13,472 bases of DNA from MKRK01 sp001896915 (GCA_937973935.1 CALJJF010000193.1:1-13472), one strand, 5' to 3'. Positions 7,499 to 13,472 are shown, counted from the stretch's first letter. The notes: generated by a model from the letters alone, not told the origin. Numbers and translations: made by a program.

Positions 7499-7678
7499 TT
7501 GGTGGCAAAGAAAAAACCGGGGCCGAAGCCTGAACATCCAAAAGACTTCGTATTGCGGGTAAGGGTTGATAAAATTACACTTGAGAAGTTGGATAACAGT
7601 GTTAAAAAATCAAACTCCAACCGCTCCGATGTTGTCAGACAAGGGATTGATTTGATGGATGAAAAGCTCCAAAAATAA
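7499..7678 (+). CDS. Small ribbon-helix-helix (CopG/Arc-like) DNA-binding protein, probable autorepressor
   Basis: This 59-residue basic protein has a lysine/proline-rich N-terminal arm (AKKKPGPKPEHPK), a candidate DNA-contact beta strand (DFVLRVRVDKIT, about residues 16-27), then two helices around KLDNSVKK and the family-typical NRSDVVRQGIDLMDEKLQ. This layout is that of CopG/Arc/MetJ-type dimeric repressors. GGAGG at 7487-7491 lies 7 bases before TTG 7499 and 10 before GTG 7502, so either could start translation. An open frame back to 7439 contains the promoter and is not used. A consensus promoter inside a 14-bp inverted repeat precedes it, pointing to autoregulation. A minus-strand promoter downstream aims antisense transcription at the gene. 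The cognate partner, if any, is unclear: it could be a stand-alone regulator or half of a toxin-antitoxin or copy-control pair. Confidence 0.8.
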   Translation: MVAKKKPGPKPEHPKDFVLRVRVDKITLEKLDNSVKKSNSNRSDVVRQGIDLMDEKLQK

Positions 7679-7679
7679 T

Positions 7680-7753
7680 GAAAAGAAGCGACGCCTCTCT
7701 CGCAAAGAAATACGTCGCCTCCAGTACGGCAACCGCCAAAAGGCAGTCACAGT
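7680..7753 (-). ncRNA. Candidate short antisense RNA with terminator-like hairpin
   Basis: A near-consensus minus-strand promoter at 7760-7788 predicts a transcript starting near 7753. It would contain a small GGC-GGTT-GCC hairpin, then a stem GCGACG/CGTCGC (7713-7718 with 7688-7693, 19-base loop) followed by a T-rich run (TTCTTTTC), which looks like a terminator giving an RNA of about 75 bases. Read-through would run antisense to the ribbon-helix-helix gene. The same strand also has a GTG only three bases from the predicted start, opening a 46-codon Arg-rich frame down to 7610, so a leaderless peptide is an alternative. By recall only, the promoter and leader resemble those of small holin-like toxin genes of Firmicutes. 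No toxin-like membrane segment follows here. Confidence 0.45.
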
Positions 7754-7759
7754 GTAACT

Positions 7760-7788
7760 ATTATACCATGCGCTGTGGTTTCTTTCAA
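7760..7788 (-). promoter_or_regulatory. Strong minus-strand sigma-A promoter convergent with the RHH promoter
   Basis: Read on the minus strand, TTGAAA (7788-7783) and TATAAT (7765-7760) are 17 bases apart, a match in 11 of 12 positions to the consensus. The -10 region sits between CACAG (7748-7752) and CTGTG (7773-7777), a short inverted repeat that could be an operator. The predicted start is near 7753. Confidence 0.8.
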
Positions 7789-7839
7789 GCCTTTCCATAA
7801 GGTGTTGGTGTTTGTACGATGTTTGAAAGGAAAACAGTT

Positions 7840-8148
7840 ATGAATTTTATTGAAGAATTGTATTATGGGAATATCAGCCCTGTGGAAAAAGGGTATGACG
7901 CCAATTCATGTTATGCCTCTTTTGTCAGAGTTATTGCCAACAATGAAGGGAAGCTTCTTGATTATCTCAATAGTCTGCCCGAGGCGAAAGAGGAACAACG
8001 GTTGTTTTCACAGCTTGTTGAAGCCCAAGATGAGGTTTTGCGATTCAGTGAAATGAACCGATTTATTGAGGGATTTCAGTTGGGGGCAAGGCTTATGTTG
8101 GATTCTTTGGTGCTTCCGCAACAAAGTGCGATAAGGGATATTACTTAA
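7840..8148 (+). CDS. DUF6809 family protein, function unknown
   Basis: This 102-residue acidic protein begins MNFIEELYYGNISPVEKGYD, the hallmark opening of the DUF6809 family, small proteins common in Clostridia and often found on mobile or accessory regions. The middle (NNEGKLLDYLNSLPEAKEEQRLFSQLVEAQDEVLRFSEM) is helical. The tail FIEGFQLGARLMLDSL is the conserved C-terminal helix. There is no signal peptide or membrane segment. ATG 7840 is chosen over ATG 7819 because AAAGG at 7826-7830 lies nine bases upstream and the family start is conserved. No separate promoter is obvious on this strand, so it may be read from the ribbon-helix-helix promoter through the 160-base spacer. No biochemical role is known. 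Confidence 0.85.
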   Translation: MNFIEELYYGNISPVEKGYDANSCYASFVRVIANNEGKLLDYLNSLPEAKEEQRLFSQLVEAQDEVLRFSEMNRFIEGFQLGARLMLDSLVLPQQSAIRDIT

Positions 8149-8183
8149 TAGGTCAGCCACCGGAAACCATATTTATAAAATCA

Positions 8184-8216
8184 GACCTTGTCGAAGTTGT
8201 TTTCGACAAGGTCTTT
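8184..8216 (+). terminator. Hairpin terminator after the DUF6809 gene, possibly bidirectional
   Basis: A perfect 12-bp stem, GACCTTGTCGAA (8184-8195) with TTCGACAAGGTC (8202-8213), has a six-base loop and is followed by TTTATATTATAT. On the minus strand the same stem is followed by TGATTTTATAA, so it may also end the acetyltransferase transcript, whose stop is 124 bases away. Confidence 0.75.
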
Positions 8217-8339
8217 ATATTATATCAAATCGGTTACTAATTTTGCCGTATTCTATTTTAGCCTATTCATTGTGTGCAGATAAGTTGTACTTTTTCATTT
8301 TTATTTGTAAACACCCGGAAATATTACGATGCTTCCAAA

Positions 8340-9122
8340 CTATTTTATATACCACTGCGTAGGAATATCGTTATCATCTGCAAACAGATCAGGATTACGC
8401 TTCAAGAATGAAGTTGTCAAATCAGCCATACCTACTGCATCACATAACCAGCTTTCTGCATCACCAATCAGCCCTTTTTTAGCAATACTTGTATAAATAA
8501 AAGGTTTTTGCATTTTATCATAATGTTCTGAAACATCCCCCAATGGACTATAAATACCACGTATTGGACGATCGATTACTTCTGAATTGGGAGTAATAAT
8601 TTTTAATTGTAGATATGTATCAGTGCGTCTTTGAGGAATATTATTCCACTCTTCAACGCCATGTAAAAACGTATTCTTTTTTAAACTGCAACCTAAAAAT
8701 AAAATTTTTGCATTTCTGTCATAAAGCTTTCCCAAGCAACCGCCACGCGGGCAAGATGTATCCCACAATTCTTCCCCGGAAGCGAATTCAACAGCATCCT
8801 TTCCACGTGCTGCAATTGAATGAGTGGGGTGCCATGAACGGATTACATTCGGTCTCTTTAAAAAAAGGTTAGAGAGTATTCCCACACAAGAGGGGTCAGT
8901 TTCAGGGGTAAATGTATTATGTTGGTCATTGATCTGTGCCCACGTATGTGTCGGGAATATGAGCAATCCATCTCCCATGTATTCTATGAATGCATCCAAC
9001 ACAGTATCAGCACCATTTTCAACTTCGCCAATTGATTTCATGGAAGAATGAACCATTAATGTGTCTGTTTGTTTAATTCCAATATCAATCAAAGAATTTA
9101 TAATGTCGTTTTTTGTATACAT
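8340..9122 (-). CDS. AAC(3)-family N-acetyltransferase (YokD-like)
   Basis: The 260-residue product belongs to the aminoglycoside 3-N-acetyltransferase family (Antibiotic_NAT), acetyl-CoA dependent cytosolic enzymes. Visible motifs are LMVHSSMKSIG (residues 22-32), LLIFPTHTW (53-61), the conserved HPTHSIAARG (98-107), and NTFLHGVEEWN (150-160), which carries the catalytic His and Glu region. Length is normal and no break is seen. The start is supported by GCAGGAG at 9131-9137 and a promoter at 9162-9190. Many chromosomal members do not confer aminoglycoside resistance, and similar genes occur in modification pathways, so the substrate is open. It is the only long minus-strand gene in the window and has A/T-ending codons unlike guaA, suggesting separate acquisition. 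Confidence 0.9.
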   Translation of the reverse strand: MYTKNDIINSLIDIGIKQTDTLMVHSSMKSIGEVENGADTVLDAFIEYMGDGLLIFPTHTWAQINDQHNTFTPETDPSCVGILSNLFLKRPNVIRSWHPTHSIAARGKDAVEFASGEELWDTSCPRGGCLGKLYDRNAKILFLGCSLKKNTFLHGVEEWNNIPQRRTDTYLQLKIITPNSEVIDRPIRGIYSPLGDVSEHYDKMQKPFIYTSIAKKGLIGDAESWLCDAVGMADLTTSFLKRNPDLFADDNDIPTQWYIK

Positions 9123-9161
9123 ATATCTGTCTCCTGCTCATTTATTTAGATTATTCGGGTA

Positions 9162-9190
9162 ATTATAACATGTTTTTGAAAAATTCACAA
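9162..9190 (-). promoter_or_regulatory. Promoter of the AAC(3)-family gene
   Basis: On the minus strand TTGTGA (9190-9185) and TATAAT (9167-9162) are separated by 17 bases. The -10 is perfect and the -35 matches four of six. Transcription would start near 9155, giving a leader of about 33 bases that contains the ribosome binding site. Confidence 0.75.
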
Positions 9191-9554
9191 CTGGAAAGGC
9201 AGAGACACACATACTATGCCATCATAAGAAAATCAGGTCAGTTTCGGGTAAATATTCAATATAAAATCACAGAAACTAAACAAAAGCTTTTAAAACGTCA
9301 AAAAAGCCCGGTGCAACAGGCAAGGTGGGTAAATTCTTTCTATTAAACCAATGCATTTCTCCTTTTGAGGAGGAAACGTGGTCACCGCAAAATTGGTCTG
9401 TCTTGAATAACATTACGATATATCATTCATTGCTGTATAAATAGAAAGACAGTACGTAAATAGTACAAGATATAAAATATCAGTAAGATAGAAACGATTG
9501 TTATGAATCAAGAAAACAAATTTGTGAATGGTCTTCTTTTTCACATTTATTATA
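9191..9554. other. AT-rich intergenic stretch without a convincing gene
   Basis: No frame here has both a ribosome binding site and protein-like composition. A 10-codon GTG frame (9378-9410) follows GGAGG at 9369-9373. That site is paired in a hairpin, TTTCTCCT (9356-9363) with AGGAGGAAA (9368-9376), inside ACCAAT/ATTGGT arms (9347-9352 and 9392-9397). It may be the relic of a gene start. Further on, TGTGA (9523-9527) and TCACA (9541-9545) form a dyad ten bases upstream of the padR -35 box and could be a regulator site. Confidence 0.5.
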
Positions 9555-9583
9555 TTGACAGCGGCGCTACAATGTGATACTAT
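9555..9583 (+). promoter_or_regulatory. Promoter of the padR-DUF1048 operon with dyad at the start site
   Basis: TTGACA (9555-9560) and TACTAT (9578-9583) are 17 bases apart. The -35 is perfect and the -10 matches four of six. TACTA (9578-9582) and TAGTA (9591-9595) form an inverted repeat over the -10 and start site, a natural place for PadR to block its own promoter. The operator role is inferred. Confidence 0.75.
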
Positions 9584-9645
9584 ATAGAAGTAGTAAGTGA
9601 TAATGAATACAAGTAATACAAAATAGGGAGAAAGGAGAGATTCGT

Positions 9646-9987
9646 GTGGAAAACCTGACGGAAATGCTGAAGGGTGTTTTGGAGGGGTGTGTCCTTGAGA
9701 TCATCGGACGTGAGGAAATATATGGATATGAAATCACCAAACGGTTGAATGCGTTGGGATTTACCGACGTTGTGGACGGGACGGTTTATACCATTTTGAT
9801 ACGGCTGGAGAAAAACGAGCTGGTGGAGATCGAGAAAAAACATTCTGACATAGGACCGCCCCGCAAATTTTACACGCTCAACAACGCAGGAAGGGAAGAG
9901 CTCTTGCGGTTTTGGGAAAAATGGGAGTTCGTCTCGTCAAAAATCAACGGGTTAAAGGAGGGAGAGCCATGGCAAAATCGTTTATAG
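9646..9987 (+). CDS. PadR family transcriptional regulator
   Basis: This 113-residue winged-helix repressor has the family order: helix one LKGVLEGCVLEIIG, the motif YGYEITKRLNALG (26-38), the recognition region DGTVYTILIRLEKNELV (44-60), and the wing GPPRKFYTLNNAGREEL (70-86), with a short C-terminal helix. PadR proteins usually repress their own operon and respond to small molecules or stress. Translation starts at GTG 9646 after AAAGGAGAG (9631-9639). The 3' end overlaps the next gene by 19 bases, indicating translational coupling. The likely target is its own promoter, whose -10 lies in a TACTA/TAGTA dyad. Pairing with DUF1048 genes is a recurrent arrangement in Firmicutes. Confidence 0.93.
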   Translation: MENLTEMLKGVLEGCVLEIIGREEIYGYEITKRLNALGFTDVVDGTVYTILIRLEKNELVEIEKKHSDIGPPRKFYTLNNAGREELLRFWEKWEFVSSKINGLKEGEPWQNRL

Positions 9988-10331
9988 AATGGATTGTAGG
10001 CGATTTGGATGCAAAGCGGGAATACAAAAAAATGAAGAAAAGGGTAAATGCATTGCCGAAGGAGTATCGGTTTGCGTTTCGTAAAATTGAACATTATATG
10101 TACAGTATTGGTCCTGTTGGCGGTGATATGTCCATGTTTGCAGACTTAACTTTGTTTACCGGCTTGGTGGATTTGTTTGAAGCAAGTGTGGCAGAGGGCA
10201 GACAGGTTCTTGATGTCATTGGCAGTGACATCAGCAGGTTTTCCGATGAATTGATGCGTGCGTCGGGGTCGGATGCAATGGGGAAAAAACTGAACCAAGA
10301 GGTTATGGAAAGACTGAATAGGGGGGAATAA
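9969..10331 (+). CDS. DUF1048 family protein, first tandem copy
   Basis: This 120-residue soluble, helical protein resembles DUF1048 members: an N-terminal IVGDLDAKREYKKMKKRVNALPKEYRFAFRKIEHYMYS, a central LFTGLVDLFEASVAEGRQVLDVIGSDISRFSDEL, and a C-terminal KLNQEVMERLNRG. The start is ATG 9969 after AAAGGAGGGAG (9954-9964), so it overlaps padR. An upstream in-frame ATG at 9912 lies deep inside padR and is not used. The protein is a paralogue of the next gene, with the same length and block order but a more divergent N-terminal helix and C-terminal third. The family function is unknown; its constant link with PadR suggests a partner or effector. No membrane segment or catalytic motif is visible. 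Confidence 0.88.
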   Translation: MAKSFIEWIVGDLDAKREYKKMKKRVNALPKEYRFAFRKIEHYMYSIGPVGGDMSMFADLTLFTGLVDLFEASVAEGRQVLDVIGSDISRFSDELMRASGSDAMGKKLNQEVMERLNRGE

Positions 10332-10333
10332 CC

Positions 10334-10696
10334 ATGCTGGAGCTGATTAAAAAACTGATAGGGGACAAAAAAGAATACAAGGAGCAAATGAAAAGGGTGG
10401 AAGCACTGCCGGAGGACTATCGCTTTGTATTTGAAAAAATTCATGGCTACATGTGGAGCTTCGCCCAGGGTGATGGTTCTGATATGTTAAAGGCTCAGAA
10501 GGAACTCATTGAATTGTTGGAGGCCGGTGAAGCACAGGGCAAGCGTGTTCTGGATGTGACGGGTGACGATATTGTCGGGTTTTGTGATGAATTTCTGCGC
10601 GATACGAAAAAATGGACGGATCATTATCAACAAAAACTAAACCGGGATATCATGAAAAAAATCGGTGAAGGAAAGATTTCAAATGATGGATTATGA
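10334..10696 (+). CDS. DUF1048 family protein, second tandem copy
   Basis: This 120-residue paralogue of the preceding gene starts two bases after its stop, with GGGGGAATA just upstream. It is closer to the canonical family: IKKLIGDKKEYKEQMKRVEALPEDYRFVFEKIHGYMWSF, then a glycine/aspartate turn, LIELLEAGEAQGKRVLDVTGDDIVGFCDEFLRD, and KLNRDIMKKIGEG. Shared blocks with copy one (ALPxxYRF, EAGxAxGxxVLDV, DEL/FLR, KLNxxxM) show an old tandem duplication. A heterodimer of the two copies is possible but unsupported. The stop is followed by 97 bases before the transporter gene. Confidence 0.9.
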   Translation: MLELIKKLIGDKKEYKEQMKRVEALPEDYRFVFEKIHGYMWSFAQGDGSDMLKAQKELIELLEAGEAQGKRVLDVTGDDIVGFCDEFLRDTKKWTDHYQQKLNRDIMKKIGEGKISNDGL

Positions 10697-10793
10697 CTGT
10701 ATCAAAATTGGAACATCATAATTTGAATGTGATGGCGTAATCGGATGAAGGGCTTGCCGCTTTATCAAAACTATAAGAAAAGAGATAGATATC

Positions 10794-11720
10794 ATGGGGA
10801 TTTTTAATGCGACACTCAATCAGACGCTGGTGCTTTTTGTTTTTTTAATCATCGGGTTTATTATGAAAAAGGGAAAGCTGCTGCCGGATAATACTTCCTC
10901 GGTGCTTTCGAGACTAGAAAACATCATTTTGGTACCGGCTGTAGTGATCAACACCTTTATGAACAAGTTCACCGTGGGCAACATTGCGGCCAAGTGGACC
11001 TATATGATTTATGCCGCTGTAATTGCAACTATCATCATTCCTTTTGCTGTGTTTGCTTCAAGGCTGATGGCAGAGAACGACCACGAGAAGCAAATTTATA
11101 AATATTCCTTTACCTTTGCTAATTTTTCTTTTATGGGAATTGCACTGGTCAGCGGCGCCTTTGGGGAAGACGTGCTGTTTAATTATCTCATCTACATTCT
11201 GCCGCTGTACATGGTTTGCTACAGCCTCGGGGTTGCCTGGCTCATTCCCGGTGAGGGCGGAAAGGTGAGCATTCATTCCTTTCTCAATCCCATTTGTATC
11301 AGCCTTATCATTGGTGCAGCGCTGGGGCTGATAAGACAGTGGTTTGTTTTGCCTGTATTTATGCAAACCGCTCTCAGCACAGGAGGGGCGTGCATGGGAC
11401 CCATTGCCATGATTTTAACCGGGTTTGTCATTGGCGGCTATGAAATCAAGGGACTGTTGCAGGGGTGGAGGGTGTATGCAATGAGCATCATCCGACTGAT
11501 TCTGATCCCGTCCTTTTTCATTCTGGTTCTCAAGGCACTGAATACCCCGTCGGAAATTGTTTTGGTAGCTCTCGTCAGCCTGGCTATGCCCCTCGGTCTC
11601 AATACGATTGTTATCCCTGCGGCTTATGATGGCGATACGAAGCTGGGCGCATCCTTTGCCCTTGTTTCATCGGTATTGGGCATTGTGACGATACCAGCAA
11701 TGCTGGCGGTGTTTGGGTAA
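10794..11720 (+). CDS. AEC (auxin efflux carrier) family transporter
   Basis: This 308-residue, strongly hydrophobic protein has about ten membrane spans in the two-halves layout of the AEC family (bile/arsenite/riboflavin transporter superfamily). It begins with QTLVLFVFLIIGFIMKKGKLLP and LENIILVPAVVINTFM, the typical first two spans with the family proline. Later NPICISLIIGAALGLI and GPIAMILTGFVIGG mark the second half, and ALVSSVLGIVTIPAMLAVFG is the usual ending. Bacterial members often export or import dicarboxylates or similar organic acids; the substrate cannot be read here. ATG 10794 has only a weak purine-rich site (AAGAAAAGAGAT). It may be read from the padR promoter and so be under PadR control, but the 97-base gap leaves this open. 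Confidence 0.9.
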   Translation: MGIFNATLNQTLVLFVFLIIGFIMKKGKLLPDNTSSVLSRLENIILVPAVVINTFMNKFTVGNIAAKWTYMIYAAVIATIIIPFAVFASRLMAENDHEKQIYKYSFTFANFSFMGIALVSGAFGEDVLFNYLIYILPLYMVCYSLGVAWLIPGEGGKVSIHSFLNPICISLIIGAALGLIRQWFVLPVFMQTALSTGGACMGPIAMILTGFVIGGYEIKGLLQGWRVYAMSIIRLILIPSFFILVLKALNTPSEIVLVALVSLAMPLGLNTIVIPAAYDGDTKLGASFALVSSVLGIVTIPAMLAVFG

Positions 11721-11795
11721 TTCAAAGATAGCTTTCAAAACCATTTTAAACTGCTTTGGATTTTCGGATGACGGGCAACCGATTTTGTGAGACAT
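11667..11795 (-). CDS. Candidate small protein, antisense to the transporter 3' end
   Basis: A 42-codon frame starts at ATG 11795 right after an unusually strong ribosome binding site, AAGGGAGGTG (11810-11801), seven bases away. The peptide begins MSHKIGCPSSENPKQFKMVL and is basic, with Cys7 and no membrane segment. The last third lies antisense inside the transporter gene, so that part is unlikely to be under its own selection. The frame may be a broken gene whose true 3' end was lost, or a genuine small protein. TATATT at 11837-11832 is a possible -10 without a clear -35. I do not recognise the family. Confidence 0.35.
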   Translation of the reverse strand: MSHKIGCPSSENPKQFKMVLKAIFELPKHRQHCWYRHNAQYR

Positions 11796-11850
11796 GGGTT
11801 CACCTCCCTTCTTTTTATGTGTTTTCGGGAAATATAATGGAGATATATTT

Positions 11851-11897
11851 ATAAAACAGCACAAGGAAAGCCAGTGGTTTTTCTTGTGCTGTTTTAT
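11851..11897. terminator. Long-stem bidirectional terminator
   Basis: ATAAAACAGCACAAG (11851-11865) pairs perfectly with CTTGTGCTGTTTTAT (11883-11897) around a 17-base loop that can close further by AAA/TTT. Each strand ends in a TTTTAT run. It lies 130 bases after the transporter stop and separates that unit from the large gene at 12025. Confidence 0.8.
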
Positions 11898-11976
11898 CAT
11901 TTCATTTGCAATCTTTTTTTAAAAAATGTGTCGTAGTATGTCCGTTTCCAATCCTGTAAAATTATAGTAGCATAAG

Positions 11977-12006
11977 AACGCCCGGCTTGTGGAAAGGACG
12001 GGCGTT
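11977..12006 (+). promoter_or_regulatory. Hairpin in the leader of the large unknown gene
   Basis: AACGCCCG (11977-11984) pairs perfectly with CGGGCGTT (11999-12006) around a 14-base loop containing GGAAAGGA. It ends six bases before the GGAGG at 12013-12017. TATAGT at 11963-11968 is a possible -10 box just upstream, without a convincing -35. There is no T run, so this is more likely a leader or stability element than a terminator. Confidence 0.5.
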
Positions 12007-12024
12007 ATGAATGGAGGATGATCA

Positions 12025-13472
12025 ATGCTATACGACAATTTGAGAATCGGGCATGGATTGCGGCGGCAAACACCGTTTTTGATGAATGATAAGGACCTGA
12101 TTGTACCAAGGATTCAGGGCAACTCCGGACCTTCTGACAGCGGGTTCGGGAAGCCGGTGACGGTGGAACTGCAGGTGCCAAAGACGGACATCGAAACGAC
12201 GGTGAACCCGGTTTCTGATTCGGACAAGGAGTTTTATCAAGCGTATTCCGATTATGACAGTTCTAATCAAAAACTGAAAACGATGGACAAGCAGGCAGGA
12301 GATGAACAGAAAAAGCAGTTGATGCAATCAATGAAGGTTCTCAAGGGAGAAACCACCCAGCAGCCTGTCAACGATATCATCAGCTATGTAAAAAGTCCTG
12401 CTCAAAAGCTTTACAGTGAGCGGGAGAAGGAAAGAAGCAATCATGAAGCATTGAAGCAGAGGTTTCATGATCTGTATCTGCAAAGAGCACTACCGGCGGG
12501 TGCGACAACTGAGGAGCAGATCAATCATTACAAATTGAGGGCTTCTATCCTGTATGAGAAAGGCGACAAGGCAAATCAAAAGCTGGCTGAGGAAGAATAT
12601 AAAAAAGCAACGGATTTGAAGGCGGTGCAAAACAGGAAGGAGCTGACTCAGTATCTAGCAAACCCGGAGCCGCCGGAAAATGCCGATGTTAGATTGCGTG
12701 CGGAGTATCATGATAAAAAGGCGCAGATGAGGAAGCTGGAGGCGGAAGATGCCCGGATTGAGACCGGGTCGCCAATTCCTGTATTGGGGGATCTATCCGA
12801 TTGGGTAGCCAATCTGGGAATTTTTAACCCTGATTATCATGAGCTGAAAAAGCAAGCGGCTGAAGAAGAGAAGAAAAGCGCAGAAATCCTGCCTGCGAAT
12901 GCGGCAATGATTCTGAAAGAAAAGTATGCCGAGAGTGATGAAAAGGCAGATGATTTGGTTGAAAAAAGCGCTTATGAAAAAAACTGGGAAGCGGCGGAAT
13001 ATCTGGCTTTTCTGGATGGTCCGATGACGCAGAAGCAGAAGGAATGGGCCGACAGATTTTATATCGACAATCATCTGGACTATATTTTTCAGCCCAAGAA
13101 GGATGAGGAATTTAACCGGAAGCATGAGATCATAAATCTGATACACAACAAGGTAAGCGGCGAAGAAGCAAGGAAGACCGCATTTTTTAACACCATACCG
13201 TTTTTGGTGGACGATAAGTATGTCAATGCGGCAAAGGCGGAGCGCCCGAGTGATGTATTTTGGGGCGGACTGGCAGGAGAGACGGTTCAGCTATTGGCGA
13301 CAGCAGGTGTTGCCGGGATGGTGGCGAAGGGGATCAAGGGGTCGGGAGCAATGGCAACACTGGCGTTTAAATATCCGAAATTTGCATCGGTATTATACAA
13401 TCCCGGAACAGAAAAGCTGCTGGCACGCCAGATACAGAACACGATCATGAATACGCCGAGGGTCATTGAAAA
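12025..13472 (+). CDS. Large protein of unknown function, N-terminal part (3' end outside window)
   Basis: The frame starts at ATG 12025, seven bases after GGAGG (12013-12017), and stays open for 482 codons to the window end. The first residues are MLYDNLRIGHGLRRQTPFLM, followed by a Ser/Pro/Val-rich stretch, then a long Lys/Glu/Gln-rich segment (about residues 75-245) that should be helical or coiled coil. A conserved-looking PIPVLGDLSDWVANLGIFNPD sits near 250-270, a second charged helical stretch follows, and FWGGLAGETVQLLATAGVAG starts near 411, a glycine/alanine-rich hydrophobic segment that could insert in a membrane. There is no signal peptide. The layout recalls very large phage structural or ejection proteins and large secreted toxins, but I recognise no domain, so this is only a comparison. 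Codons often end in G (AAG, CTG, GCG), unlike neighbouring genes, which hints at foreign origin. Confidence 0.85.
   Translation, partial: MLYDNLRIGHGLRRQTPFLMNDKDLIVPRIQGNSGPSDSGFGKPVTVELQVPKTDIETTVNPVSDSDKEFYQAYSDYDSSNQKLKTMDKQAGDEQKKQLMQSMKVLKGETTQQPVNDIISYVKSPAQKLYSEREKERSNHEALKQRFHDLYLQRALPAGATTEEQINHYKLRASILYEKGDKANQKLAEEEYKKATDLKAVQNRKELTQYLANPEPPENADVRLRAEYHDKKAQMRKLEAEDARIETGSPIPVLGDLSDWVANLGIFNPDYHELKKQAAEEEKKSAEILPANAAMILKEKYAESDEKADDLVEKSAYEKNWEAAEYLAFLDGPMTQKQKEWADRFYIDNHLDYIFQPKKDEEFNRKHEIINLIHNKVSGEEARKTAFFNTIPFLVDDKYVNAAKAERPSDVFWGGLAGETVQLLATAGVAGMVAKGIKGSGAMATLAFKYPKFASVLYNPGTEKLLARQIQNTIMNTPRVIE

Noticed and set aside
8821..8828. TGAGTGGG as a second copy of the guaA tail (attachment site)
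   Set aside because: Only eight bases match and they lie inside the AAC(3)-family coding region; flanking bases differ.
9113..9346. Plus-strand 77-codon frame over the AAC(3) gene start
   Set aside because: It has no ribosome site, overlaps the promoter and start of a convincing minus-strand gene, and has no recognisable composition.
13220..13450. Plus-strand 76-codon frame near the window end
   Set aside because: It is Arg/Trp-rich, out of frame with, and fully inside, the long open frame that starts at 12025.
1..13472. CRISPR arrays, tRNA, rRNA, transposases, integrase
   Set aside because: No regularly spaced repeats, no tRNA cloverleaf or rRNA sequence, and no transposase or integrase motifs were seen on either strand.

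Overview
The window looks like chromosome from a low-to-mid GC Gram-positive anaerobe of the Clostridia, possibly an Oscillospirales/Ruminococcaceae-type gut bacterium. The reasons are strong GGAGG ribosome binding sites, sigma-A type promoters, lysine synthesis by the DapL route, an iron-sulfur type PurF, and accessory genes typical of Firmicutes (DUF6809, PadR with DUF1048). The phylum-level call is fairly safe. The order is a guess.

Bases 1-7344 are housekeeping genes, all on the plus strand and closely spaced: the 3' half of dapL (LL-diaminopimelate aminotransferase), then purC, purF, purB, purA and guaA. Together they cover the first committed step of purine synthesis (PurF), the SAICAR step (PurC), the lyase used in both the IMP and AMP branches (PurB), the AMP branch (PurA) and the final GMP step (GuaA). 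The other de novo genes and guaB are not here. Two control regions stand out: a 107-base segment between purF and purB that folds into a branched structure ending just before the purB ribosome binding site, and a perfect palindrome between two near-identical direct repeats just before guaA. An intrinsic terminator follows guaA.

Bases 7345-8340 form a small accessory module. A consensus promoter overlapping a long inverted repeat drives a 59-residue ribbon-helix-helix protein. A second near-consensus promoter points back at it from the opposite strand and could make a short antisense RNA ending in a hairpin. A DUF6809 protein and a terminator follow. Next come a minus-strand AAC(3)-family acetyltransferase gene with its own promoter, about 520 bases without a convincing gene, and a plus-strand operon of a PadR repressor with two tandem DUF1048 proteins, followed by an AEC-family membrane transporter.

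After a 15-bp-stem terminator at 11851-11897, a reading frame starts at 12025 and stays open to the end of the window (482 codons, no stop). It encodes the N-terminal part of a large, charged, probably coiled-coil protein with a hydrophobic segment near residue 412. I do not recognise it. The best candidates for something undescribed are the convergent-promoter module around the ribbon-helix-helix gene, the purF-purB leader, and this large unknown protein.
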